Assembly: GCA_028564675.1 (NCBI GenBank)
Contig: JAOVVO010000045.1
Location: 124,001-188,000, forward strand
Length of the DNA: 64,000 nucleotides
Direction of reading: 5' to 3'
Origin: Onchocerca lupi
Lineage: Eukaryota > Nematoda > Chromadorea > Rhabditida > Onchocercidae
In this document: positions 12,714 to 24,460 of the stretch, piece after piece
Numbering within the stretch: position 1 is the stretch's first letter
How the letters are laid out: each line of letters begins with the position of its first letter
Program-made: the position numbers and the translations under genes
The notes under the pieces: model-generated
Seen by the model: only the letters and a program-made list of their open reading frames with translations
What the model was told of the DNA's origin: nothing
Databases searched by the model: none

Positions 12714-12742
<29 letters not shown>
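12714..12742. repeat. (TG)n microsatellite
   Basis: About 14 uninterrupted TG dinucleotides. Confidence 0.95.
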
Positions 12743-12745
<3 letters not shown>

Positions 12746-12916
12746 ATGATTTCGTTTCAATTATTTTTCTCAAAATTAAAAATGGAATGAAAATGAAAAA
12801 CACTCGCTGTCATGTCCATTGTATTGGCTATTTTTCTAACCATTAACTACTTTTGATATCCACTATTACTAGCATTATTGATTCCAATATTTCTACTGTC
12901 TAAAATCCATATTCTT

Positions 12917-13080
12917 ATATGAGACCATTTAGAAGCTTGGTTCGACAAGGCTCCAAATGCTTGGAACTGGTATGGACTACTGTCAAAATCGCATATACAC
13001 GTTTGAGATGAGGCCATTGAAGAGCCTGGTTCAGCTAGGCTCCAAATGGTTGCAATTGTTATTGCTACTGTCAAAAATAT
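12917..13080. repeat. Imperfect tandem duplication, about 89-bp unit
   Basis: Two diverged copies share the phrases GGCTCCAAATG, TACTGTCAAAA and a CCATT...AAG(A)GC(C)TGGTTC block, offset by about 89 bases. Both strands have open stretches across it, but nothing matches a known family. Confidence 0.6.
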
Positions 13081-13560
13081 TCACATCTTTTGCTTCATCT
13101 ATCATCTTCTAGCAGTTTCTGCCAGCAGAAGCACTACTATTGGTCGACTTTCTTGACCATAATGGCTGCTAAACTTCTCGAGAATATCGAGAATTTTCGT
13201 ACTTTTTCTTGCACAAGCTGCACTCTTCTTCTACACTAATTCCATAGCATCTTCCATCGTCCATCTTTTCCACCCCCGCTGCTCCATCTACCGTTCTTTT
13301 CACGTAGCAGAAGCAGCAAGCAGTAATAGTAATATAGCAGAAGCACCTTTTCACGAACTTCTGGGGAAAACTTGCATAATTTTGCTTGCTTGCTTGCCTG
13401 CAAGATGCTAAGCAAATAGATGGATAGATAGAAGGAAGAGAAAGATTGAAATAAATGAATAGATACGATAGATGGATAGATGGATGAAATATGGATCGGA
13501 AAAGATGAATGGAACATTTCAAAAAGGATGAATTAGACGACCGTTCGTTCGGACGTTGTT
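13081..13560. other. Less AT-rich block with short simple repeats
   Basis: Balanced base use, (GCTT)n around 13382-13398, (GATA/GATG)n around 13415-13490 and a palindromic CTCGAGAATATCGAGAA segment near 13176. Open frames of up to 117 codons exist on the minus strand but are dominated by the repeats. A regulatory block is possible; nothing specific was identified. Confidence 0.35.
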
Positions 13561-16500
13561 TGCCGTATCTATCACAAAAACCAAGGCGTTCGTTTCAAAG
13601 CCCACCTGCTCATCATTTATTTATTTTTTTTGTTATCGTCTGCTTTCGGGACTATTCTCGCCCGTTATATGCGTCATAATTTTAGCTAACTTCTCACAAA
13701 CGGTTCTGTTTTTTTTTTCTTTTCTCTCAAATCAGGTGGCCTATTTATAGATTAATTGATTGAAGTTTAATAGCAATCAACGATTATTACCGAGAAAACC
13801 GAAACATTTATTGGAAAATAATGGATATGACGAATTAATCAAAAACCTTTGTATTATAGAAATATTTTGGGCTTTTTATTACATAACAAATTTCAATCCA
13901 CAACAAAGAATCTTTCACAGATTATTTTCACGATAACTTCATTTCATCTCTTTCTCATCACAAGGCTACTGCAAGAGAAAGTGATCAAAGGAGGAAGGAT
14001 AAGGCAGATGATGATGTTGGAAATCATTAGCATTACTTCAACAACATGATAATTTTTACTCATTAAAGTTTTCAAACGTTGAATCGTCCCGGACTGTAAT
14101 TGTACTGTAACTTGATTAATTTCGCTTTAGAACTTTTTTACAGCGACATAATGATTTATTTTTAATCTAAAAATAATCTATAATAATTTTATGAGAAATT
14201 CATATATGCAAATTTGCGAATTAATAAATTTGGTATAATTGATACTAAATAGAAATATCTAAGTTTAATCATTGGACTATAAATATAATTCTAAGAAAGA
14301 TGCTTAATTAATATGACTTTTTATTGGCTAATGAATTAAATAGATATATATAAATTCTTCCTTCTCAACCGTTCACTTTCTCCAGGCTAAGATTTGAATT
14401 TTAAATTCAAACAGCTGCCCTATTCCTATAATTCTCGACGGTCATTGCAGCGTGTGTTAAATTTGAAATTTCATATCTTCCGTCCACAATCGTCCATTTC
14501 TGCCTGCTGCCTATTGCTTGCCTATTTTTCCTATTTTACAAATATCCACGAAATGATTGCTAATAATGCCAGGCTGTACAGATCCATAGCAAATTGATAA
14601 AAATTTCATAATGAAAGTATAAATCAAACGAATTCTTTAATCCTTTCGAAATTTTTGTTTTTCTCATAGATGGCATTCTAGCTTTTGTTAATATTTTCTA
14701 TGAGCATTCGAAAAATTAAGCAAATCTTTTTCTTGTTATTAGAAAGAATAATTTAATAAAGAATTCAAAATGGTATATGAATGCTGAATGGGCAGTATAT
14801 AAATTCGAAAGTTTCAATTAAGCCCAAGAATATTTTCATATTCTGGACATCTGAGTCCACAATATGATAATATTTCTCTGGCTTAATTGCTAAATAAATC
14901 TAATTAGCAATTGGATTAAATGAAATAATATATCATTTGAAATCGTGACAGTATTCTGGACCATTCGTATTGCAATGGAATCACTATTAGAAGATGCATT
15001 TGACTGAAATGACTTGACATTCGTAGTAGTCAATAATCAAGTTTTGTACTTACATTTTCTAGTTTTTTCCTGAATTTCATTCAACCATTGCATTTTTGAA
15101 ATTTTGATTTTTTTTTCATAAAAATGAATGTTTTTCATGTTGAAATATAAGGAACCCCTTTCCATCTCTTTCCATTTCTTCTTCTATTGCCCTTTTGCTG
15201 GTCAGAACTTTCGAAAAGAAGTGTCTGAAATTCCGCAACAGCTGACTGATAGCTTCATCTTGCCTCTGGGAATCATAAATGCATCATCTATCGAGATAGT
15301 TAACTCCCAGAGGATGAAGAATTGCGTCACTGATGGCTAGTGTCCAGATCAACATGAAGCAGTAGTGACCAGTCGAAGCAATAGTGACCACTATTTCTAA
15401 AGTATTTTTATTGGTTATTCGCGTATCTCTTTCATTTTCTTTTCCAATGCTTTTCATATTTCTAATTGAAAATTCCATATCCATCCATTCTTCTACACTT
15501 ATTTTTAAAGCTTGTTGCATCAAACATTGCTCACTTTTGAGCAAGATGAGAAATTAATTTTATTGATTTCTCATTTTTATTCTTTTTCAAAATTCAATAA
15601 AATCTCCGTTTTACTATCATCTGAAATATCTATCGAAATAATTCAATTGCTATTCTTTTTCTTCCAAGTTTATTTTTTTTTATTAAACTTCATTTTTCAT
15701 TTATTTCACTTTCACTAAGGAAGTGAAAAACTTTGTATAAAATATGCTTTATGAAGTAAAAAGTGCATTAAAAAAAATTAATATTTCATCTTTTTTGTTT
15801 TTCAAATAAAAATAGAGTTTATTTGAATAAGGTGAAGCATCTCATTTGGTCAAGAACTCTAATCATTTATCACTAAGTCATCATTTTGTAATGGCTAGAT
15901 TTCCGAAACATACTTGCATTATGTTTCTGTTATAAATAATTTATCAAAGATAAGCCAAAACAAGCATTGCTAAAGCTGTATTTATTTAGGCAGCTTATTT
16001 CTTGGCATAGTTTCATGTTTTTAAATGGCCATATACAGCTGATTCTAATGAATGACAAGTGATAAATTTTTGATTATTTTTGAAAATTAAAACTTTTGAA
16101 ATTTTGCAAGGAATAAAATTATGAATGCTTGTCGAAAATTTTTATTAAGTTTTGAAGGATATGAATGAATGGACATGAAACATAAATATATACTATTTAA
16201 TTTATGTGTCACTTGCCAAAATGCAACAGGTAGTATATTTATGTTAATTAGACAGCTCATTTAAAATTGCCATTTAGGGCATGCCCTAATGAACCAGTAA
16301 ACTATGACTCTCTCTATCTCAAAATTATTTCTAAACTGAAAAATTTCGAGATTTTATGATATATTCTCTTACATAAATTGAAATCTGATATCAAGTCCTC
16401 CTCTGGTTATCATTTGTTTTTTTAACAGTCAAATTGCTAAATAGATAGTATTGATTAACTTCATTTGATTTATCTTGTGATTATAGATATTCTTTCAAGT

Positions 16501-16999
16501 ATGCATCGTATCAAAGATAATATATTCAAAATGTAATCTTCCATTCCTTGAAGGATGAAACTTGTTGACCAATAGTCATTTCAATTCATGGTCCATCAAA
16601 TAATGCTCAAAGAATGAAAGAAAAAAAAAAACGATGTATAAGACCTAAATGAGTAATGGTTATACAGAAACTAAAATGGTTGAAAGAAGAGAAAAAGGAT
16701 AGTTTTTTGGAAATGGACATTGCCGATTGATAACAATTCTTTCCATCCGTTTTGTTCCATCTATTTTAAGGCCTTTTTCGATGACTGGCACAATACGACC
16801 TTTTCTATGTTCCCTTTCAATTTTCATTTCATTTCACTTATAAATTCTATAAAATATTTGATTGACTAATTTATTGAATGCTTTTCATTTCAAATGCTTC
16901 GAAATGAATTGATTCTGGAAGGAAATGATCGTGAAATTTGGTCACTATAGAATCTAAATATATCCAGTTGAAATTTCAATGTATCTTAGTAAAATCTAA
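13561..16999. other. AT-rich non-coding stretch with two structured sites
   Basis: No gene was recognised. It contains a bulged foldback at 15253-15319 (arms CTTCAT...CCTCTGGGA and TCCCAGAGGATGAAG) and a perfect 16-bp palindrome TTAGGGCATGCCCTAA at 16274-16289. The rest is simple AT-rich sequence. Confidence 0.45.
15253..15319 (+). repeat. Bulged hairpin, pre-miRNA-sized
   Basis: The 5' arm (15253-15271) pairs with the 3' arm (15305-15319): CTTCAT with ATGAAG and CCTCTGGGA with TCCCAGAGG, separated by a 4-base bulge. The loop contains a second small stem, CTATC-GA-GATAG. The size is in the range of a small-RNA precursor, but the mature sequence matches no miRNA I recognise. Confidence 0.4.
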
Positions 17000-17162
17000 C
17001 ACACAACGCTACACTGGAGGAATCAGCGTGCTGTAACCATTACCGAAAGGTATTGGTAACCCCTTGAAAATCCTCCGTGATCGGGATCGGGAATTGCAAT
17101 TATTTCCCTTGAACGAGGAATTCCTAGTAAGTGGAAATGATCAGCTCACGTTGATCACATCT
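17000..17162 (+). pseudogene. 18S rRNA fragment (3' region)
   Basis: About 160 bases closely follow the 3' quarter of eukaryotic 18S rRNA: CGCTACACTG, GGAATCAGCGTGCT, CCGTGATCGGGATCGGGAA, TTGCAATTATTTCCC, GAACGAGGAATTCCTAGTAA and TCAGCTCACGTTGAT occur in order and with near-normal spacing. The usual next block, with CCCTGCCCTTTGTACACACC, is absent and replaced by a T run. There are several substitutions in less conserved parts, for example between AGCGTGCTG and the AAAGG motif. The flanks are ordinary AT-rich DNA, so this is an isolated, decayed insertion and not part of an rDNA array. Retroposition of rRNA or double-strand-break repair filler are both possible origins. Confidence 0.9.
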
Positions 17163-20100
17163 TTTTTTTTCTAAGAAAAAAAAAACATGTAGCCACTACA
17201 TGCAACTAGTCATGGTGATGTATCAATTTGAGTAATTCACTGTCTAATGAAAATGACTAGATACCACGGAAAAATAATAAGGAATCGAAATTTCAAGTCA
17301 AGTTGATTCTAATATGCTCAGATTTAAATTTCAATAAAAAGAATATAATTGAACAGGTAATTATTGCATGATTTCTTTAGATAACATATTTCCATATTTA
17401 TATTTTATTCCAATTTCATTTAAAAACATACTGTTTTTGAAGATGGTGATTTTACGATATTTGTATGTATTAACCCATCATTTACGTTTGTTGATGCGAA
17501 ACGTTAAAGTAAATAGTAAAAACGTGTAAATATATCGTCTTTTTTTTCTGCATCTATTTACTAAAACTTTTGCACGAAACTATTTGGTGACATTCCGTAA
17601 TGCGGTATAACGCAGTGGCAAATATATTTTACTTTAAATTTCAAAATTTGAGATTTTCTCACATCTTAGAAATCTATTCAATCAGATTTCATCTCAGCAC
17701 ATTACTTTTTGCATTTCTTTTTGAAGAAAAAATAAATTCACTCCTTTTTACATATGAAAATGAATATAAAATTCGTAAAATTCATATAATAATTGAGAAA
17801 ATTACAAAATTATTAATGTAACAATGTATTTGCACTTTTTCAATTCTTTGCTCTTTAATACTTAACTTAATATTGCTGTCAGTCAAAAACAGTCGATTAA
17901 AATTACATATTACAAATCACTCTCGTTAATTAAAAAAGGATTGGCAAATGACCTTTTGCTTTTTTTTTTTTGGATTTATGATAAAAAAAGGCATTGATAA
18001 ACAATATTACCATAAAGATCATCGATCATATCTATTTGAGCATTTCGTAATTTTATCCAGAAATCACTTGAAAAAAAAACTTTAAAATTGTTGTCATTAA
18101 TTCACTGTTAGGATATTTGAACTACTTAGTCCCAACTATGAAGCAAAAGTTTGTTTTTTCGATGAGCTTCCGCGAGCGTATTTTCCGCATTTCGATCCAG
18201 TCAAGCATTTAATATTTTTGATGTCACGTTAGAGGGAAAAATGAAAGTAAACATTGAAAAGAACTTCGCAGTATTCTTTCAACTTGTTTGGGAGATGTAA
18301 AATATGCAAATATTTTATATCGAAAGTTTTAATGTTAAATCAATTATTGATTACAATCGATATAAGAAGTATTTGCATTTTTATCAAAAATTGTTGCGAC
18401 CAATGCTAAATTATAATACTGCTCTACAATCACGATATAAACTACCTTTTGCTCCCTCATATTTGATACTAGTAAGATAAAGCTGATTCATTATTCAAAT
18501 ATTTAGAAAATTTCAATTCCAATAATTTCATCAGTGTTTTATTTATGAAAAGATAACGGAATAATCCTGATTTTTTTTTTCATTACGCTTAATTATGTAG
18601 TTCCTTGATGACAATTTTTTCCAATCATTTTTACTACATTAACAAATTAAAATTAATCAATTTTAAAATTAGCAAAATTTGATAAAATTAGCAAATTGTA
18701 ATGAAATTGCAATTTTTTTTCGATTTTTCATTTTACTGTAAACTTTCGCTTATAAGCTCACTGAAATGTTAGTAGGAATAAAAGTTTGCTTTATTTTTGT
18801 AAAAATAAATTATGCAACAAATAATTTTATATTTTTGAAATTGAAAAGTATCATAATCAAAGAAATTGAAAAGTTTGATGATAATTGTCAATTCCACTAT
18901 CACGACGATATTGATAGTTGTAATAAGAAAAATGATGATAACATTTGTTGTCTGTTTGGAAAATTGTTATCTGATATGAAATACGAAATGCTTTGAAAAG
19001 GAAAATAAAGCATTGTTGTAGTAGTACGTTCGTAGCCGTTTGAACGCATTCCTGGAAAATAGCTCATTTCAAAGATTTATTGTTTTTACAATCGTGTTGA
19101 AAAACACAACAAATGGAACATTTTTCTATCAACAATATTTGCATTTCTCTTTTTTTTTTTTTTTAAAGATTTTTTATGCTATCATTCATTTCAGTCGATA
19201 ATTTTATCGTTTTTTTTTCTTTTCTTTCTGAAATTATGCTCTTTTTTTTCTTTCATTGAATGGATAAATTAAAACTTGAACAAGAATATATCGCTTTCGA
19301 AATGAATTAAAATTTCATCTCTCCTTCAATGACATTTATTTCTGGATATTAGTCTGATTTTGGGACAAAAAAATTCAAAAATTATCAAATCGGTTTTTTG
19401 ATTTTTTGATATTATTTCCATACGATAATTTTTCTTTTGTCTTCTTTTTTTTTTTTTAAAATTTGTCTATTTTTTCATCATAAAGTAATAATTGTTTGGC
19501 TAAATGATTCATTAGTTTTAGGCTAATTTAAAAACTTAGTGGAATTTATATGATTCATACTAAGTTTGCCAAATTATACTTGAAAATATTGGAGCAAAAA
19601 ATTTCATGATTAGTGATAAATTGCTCTTTGGAAGCAATCATATCACCAAATTTGATTAAGATAAGAAGTTAAAAAAAATGGTAGACACGCAAGACTATCC
19701 GATTCATTTTTCGATTTGCTCAACGTTGAAAATGATTTATGCAACTTGATTTAAGGTATAATTAATCAAGTTGGGAAGCATTTTGCAACCTTTCTTAAAT
19801 GATAGACCCTTTTCAGTCCCTCCCTCTTTTATAAACTTCACATTTTACCACAAAATTACAAATTGTTAATATCTTTTTTTCTCATTCTTTCGTCTGCGAA
19901 AGTAACATTTTAAATTGGCAGCTATTTCAAAAATTAGCAGGTTGTGGAACTAGTTGTTTTTGAAATATTTATCAAAGTTCTAATTTTTACCTCTTACAAT
20001 TTAATTATGTTCTCAGAAGATATTCTAATGATGTTCAATTTGATGATATTTTGTGTAGCCTTGTCTTCTCACTGCTAATACGCGAAATCACATGCTTTTT

Positions 20101-22284
20101 TCTCTTAATTAATTTAATTAAAACCTATGGGATTATATTTCCCTCCGCAAAAAGAAAGCTGTAGTTTTTTTGAATTGCTATTTTGATCAAACTTTGCAAG
20201 AATTGCATATGAAGTAGCATTATGTGGCAATGAATTGCATCAAAGTCCTCTGATAAAAGTCTCAATAGGTTGCCTCTTTTTTGTCCTTTATTTTTGTCCT
20301 ATCAACTGATAAAATTCCTATCATTTTTATCGGTTTATCATTTTCAAGCTGATAAACCGATAAAAGTCGACAGGTTGAGCAATCATAGTTGCAACTGTCA
20401 CCTATCTATTTGTATTCCACAACTTCGAAAAATTCTTAAATTACTGATAATTTTGATTACTAAATTACGGTATGATAGAAATAAAGATCTGAAAAGACGA
20501 TATACCCTTTGAAGGAGAGAAAGAGAAAGGTAGACAGGAAATCATTTTATGCGGCTCGTTTAAAAGTGATATACTGATAACAATTTTTTAATCGGATCTC
20601 TCGCCAAATCGCTTCTTGTTGTGTCCCTGTTTCATAAATTCTCATTTTCTCCGATACCGTATCATTGTATCTGCTCTAAATTTTAATTAAATTTTGAAAG
20701 TTTCCGAGATATTTTAACATTTTCGATGAAATAGTAAAATTTTCGCGTTTCTTTAGTTCGAAAAATACTGCAAACTATTCTTTATAATCATTGTAATTGA
20801 ATATTGCATACAGAAGAAATTCAACATAAAAAAAAGAATTCAACTTCAGAAGAATACTGTTACAACCGCTTCTTTTAGATGTTCATCTGTATAATTTTCT
20901 AATTGGTATTTATTTTGATCAAAAATCAACTTCTTTAAAAATATCTGAAGATTTGTTGAATGATATGACACATGTTGTTATGGGTCTGGGTTTAAAATGT
21001 TGAATGATTTTTTCTAATTTGACTGATGATCAATCATCATATTGATTAGGTAATTTAATTTGATTGGTGATCAGCTAATAAGTTAACAAATACAGTACTT
21101 TCTTGGCCTATTTAGAATTTCCAAGACAAACGGACCTATTCTGTCGACTTCATCAAAGGAATTCGATAATTATTAGCATATATGATCCTAGATACATTAA
21201 TTATTGAAGATAGAAAGTTCCATCTATCAGTGACATATCTTGATCAGATAGATGTTGATAATTATCAGGTAACTTCACATAATATCAGCTTATTTCGTCG
21301 GATATTATCATGATATCTGATCTGGATATGATCAGATATGTTGATAACTATCAAGTAAACATTAGCTGATTTCATCTGTTGAAATGAATAATTAACAACA
21401 AACAATTTTGTCTATTTTTACATTTTCTATGCTTATGTGTGTGTGTTTCTGTTAAAATTCTCATTTTTCCATCAAAAAAAAAAGAAAAGAAAAGAAAAGA
21501 AAGAATTGCGTTTTCTTCAAATTCGAAAATTAATCAAACTATTTTCTAGAAAGCATGCAGTAATTTCATTTCTTATGACCAATAAAATGTAGCTAAAAGG
21601 CTGAAGCATTGTGTAATAATGATAATAATGGTGACAGTTTGAACTTACATTTCCTTCTCTTTGTTTACATTTTGTTACTTTTGAAAACGAACTATTTCAT
21701 TATAAAAAGAAAGAAAAAAAAAAAAACTGATCCTTGTTGCTTTAAATCTTTAAGTCAGCAAATTGATTCAATGATATGAACAATTTCTGTTGCTACTAAA
21801 TCAATCAATATTCAAAAAATTTTAAGCAAACAATAGCAATGTAGCAGAATGATAATGATATAACGATTCCGCTAGAAATGACTGTATTATTTAAATATTT
21901 TATGAAAAGAATGCAAGAATTATTATCAGTACAATTAGGATCATTAAAATTTGTAATTTCTTTATTAATAGTACAAATTTGACATAGGTATTAGTATCTT
22001 TATGGGTCCAGTGATCCATTTTCATATTTTTACTTAATTTTACTTGAATTTTCAACTATAATATCATTTTTTATTTCTTAGAACTAGTTTAAGCTGGACG
22101 AAAAAAATACTACTTATCATTTAAATGATAAAAGCGATTGCTTCAAGTGACTGCTCAGTCACTTGTTTCGGAACAAATTCTGAAGTCATTTTTCGGAACA
22201 TTTCAATATCTTCAAAAAAAAAAAACTTCCTGCAAAGATCTTTAATGTATTATTAGTCCTTCTATTATTTAAGTTTGATTAACG
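17163..22284. other. AT-rich non-coding stretch
   Basis: About 5 kb without a confident gene. Open frames of up to 80 codons have the base composition of the background. It contains a long foldback at 20325-20365, diverged GATA-rich direct repeats at about 21215-21380, and a palindromic CAAGTGACTG-CT-CAGTCACTTG at 22144-22165. Confidence 0.45.
20325..20365. repeat. Perfect 16-bp inverted repeat with 9-base loop
   Basis: TTTTATCGGTTTATCA (20325-20340) and its exact reverse complement (20350-20365) flank TTTTCAAGC. Each arm also carries a GATAA motif, so it could be a paired GATA-factor site as well as a hairpin. Confidence 0.75.
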
Positions 22285-22590
22285 ATGGATTTATTCATCA
22301 ACGAAGAGAATAAATGTAAAGGAAGGAGGATCAAAAGACTTGCCTCAGTTTTGTCAAAAAATCAACAACCCGAAGAGTACTCGAATCGGACTAAATATGA
22401 TATATATTCTGGCCAGAATATAAGGAGCCTAGTTAATTCTAGAGCCAATTTTAAAGCTTTCAAGCTTACCACACAAGGAGGCAACGATCTGTTTTACTTT
22501 TTCTTTGTTTGCTTATTGCTAATAAAGCGTTTTAAATTGTTTGAAATCTTGCAGAGAAGTAAGTACTCAACATATTTTGACATTTCGTAA
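22285..22590 (+). CDS. Hypothetical 101-residue open frame, possibly an exon
   Basis: A true ATG opens a frame of 101 codons. The first 70 codons are unlike the surrounding AT-rich DNA in base use and encode a charged, polar stretch with a basic patch (CKGRRIKR); the rest turns into Phe/Leu-rich sequence like non-coding background. This suggests an exon with a donor somewhere around 22430-22500, though no strong GT site stands out. It matches no family I recognise. It lies on the same strand as the zinc-finger gene downstream, so a further alternative exon of that gene cannot be excluded. Confidence 0.25.
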   Translation: MDLFINEENKCKGRRIKRLASVLSKNQQPEEYSNRTKYDIYSGQNIRSLVNSRANFKAFKLTTQGGNDLFYFFFVCLLLIKRFKLFEILQRSKYSTYFDIS

Positions 22591-24089
22591 TTGTTTCATT
22601 ACTCTCCCCAAATTAATGATGAATTTCACATAAATAGCAACAGAATCTGGAAATGAGAAAGTTAAGAATCTTTTGAGAAAACAGGTTAACATTTCATAAT
22701 TCTTTGGCATTTCATTATTTAATGATAAAAGGGAAAAAAATGCGGTTAAATAATAAAAAGAAAAATAAAAAATTAATAAACAAGAAGAAATGAAAGGAAA
22801 CAACAATGTGAATGATAATCAAAGTCAAATTATTTGCCGAGTTCAAATTAAAAAGCTCGAAAAAAAAAGGAAATTGAACGCTTCTGATGTTTAAGTCTCT
22901 TTCATTCGAAATTGTAAACATACCAAAATCACACGTCATATTAAAAATGACTGGTTCTCCTTCTCTCATTTTAAGCCATTCTCAGCTTAAAAATCAAAAA
23001 AAAAAGAAGAAAAAAAAACGAAAAAATTTTTATTATTCTTAAATGGTGGAAGTATCGAGAAAAGTTTTACGTATGTCTATGGATGTGGGTATGTGTATGA
23101 AGGTGTATGTGTGTATGTGGATGTATGTGTGTGTGTGTGTGTGTGTGTGTAGAGAGAAATGAATTTATCATTCATCTTAGCTTACTTTAAAAAAAAAAAA
23201 AAGAAAACGGTGAAATATAGGATGGAAACTAGATCGACAATGCATTATTGGAGTATGAAGTTGATTTTTTGTCCACTCATCATTTTTTTCTTTTTTTTAC
23301 CTTTATGAATTAACTCCCTGCAGTAAAAATGTGCTATTTCAACCGTTTGCAGTCTTGCGAAACGACATTTTTTCATACTAAATTCTTAATCAAATTGTTT
23401 TCTTTTCAAGAAAATTATAAAAAAAAAAAAAACGCTCTCTCAATTTCTTTCCGGACCAAGAAAAAAGCTGTCTATCAATTCATGAATTTCGGAAGAAAGC
23501 CTTTTTTGCCCAGAAAATCTAAAAGAAAGTTTAATTTCTTCACTATAATTTAATATATGCATTTGTGACATCCTTTCTAACAACTTTACCAATTTCAAAT
23601 TTCATTATAAATTTGTTAAATTTTAACAAAGGAAATTTTTCGCTGCATAATCAATTTTCTGTTTATCTTGTCATTCTTCTTTTATATCGCAAATTTTATG
23701 GATCGAATGTTCTTGCCAAGACAGCTAAAAAGGCCTCCATTTAGCTTTTAGATATAGAATTAAGAAAAAATGTGACAAACAAAGATTGATATTGGATTTG
23801 AAAAATTCATTTTCAAAATGAGCCAATTTTTGACGATTAAATTTTGTTAAATTTCATTTCATTTTCATATTTTTACATTTTAGCTACTTTACTTCATATT
23901 TTAGCACATTTTTCGCATCTCCGCATTTTCATTCATTTACTAAAAAGGATGATTTAGAGAATGTCCAATTTAGATTTTGATCTTATCATTTAAGATTGAT
24001 ATGCACAAGTAGGTGATTGATTGTTTATCACGATAACTACTTCATTAACCTTCCCTTCACCTTTGCATTACCCAAATTAGATAGCATCG
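22591..24089. other. AT-rich non-coding stretch
   Basis: No gene was recognised. A GT-rich microsatellite tract lies at about 23072-23152 and there are many poly(A)/poly(T) runs. Confidence 0.5.
23072..23152. repeat. Compound GT/GTAT/GGAT microsatellite
   Basis: Interspersed ATGTGTGTATG and ATGGATGTG phrases end in about 11 uninterrupted GT units at 23127-23150. Confidence 0.85.
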
Positions 24090-24460
24090 TACCCATCATC
24101 AGTAATTAGTTATTTCTTCAACTGATAATCTTCGTCGAGGGTGTGTGGAGAGGATTATGTACAGCGAATAATTGGAATGGAATGTGCATATGTGCAGATA
24201 GATGAATAGATGTCTGCATGAACTGTAATTGAGATGCCATTTTGTTGATCGAGTAATTCTGTAGGGAAATGAGAGCTTATCAGTGATCGGATCTATCTAT
24301 CACTACCAACTTGACTTTGTGGTCTGTACCCGAAACTTTCGCCTTTGCTTACCCCTCAAATGTCCTCCAAATAACCGCCTATTTTGCTCCTGTTTCGTTG
24401 CCAGATGACCTCAGATAACCCTTATCAGAGGACAGGATGAAACCACATTTCATCAAAAAT
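24090..24460. promoter_or_regulatory. GATA-motif-rich, less AT-rich block (candidate enhancer)
   Basis: This block has more balanced base use than several kilobases on either side and no coding frame. It holds closely spaced GATA-type motifs, including CTGATAA near 24121, CTTATCAG near 24276, and AGATAACCCTTATCAG around 24413. In nematodes GATA sites such as these drive gut and epidermal expression. It lies about 3 kb upstream of the first zinc-finger gene exon. The regulatory role is inferred. Confidence 0.3.

Noticed and set aside
13169..13522. Minus-strand frame of 117 codons with Cys-rich end
   Set aside because: Half is made by GATA/GATG and GCTT repeats. The Cys-rich end is suggestive but has no finger spacing and no partner exon.
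18766..18996. 76-codon frame
   Set aside because: AT-driven Ile/Lys/Asn composition with no exon signals or similarity.
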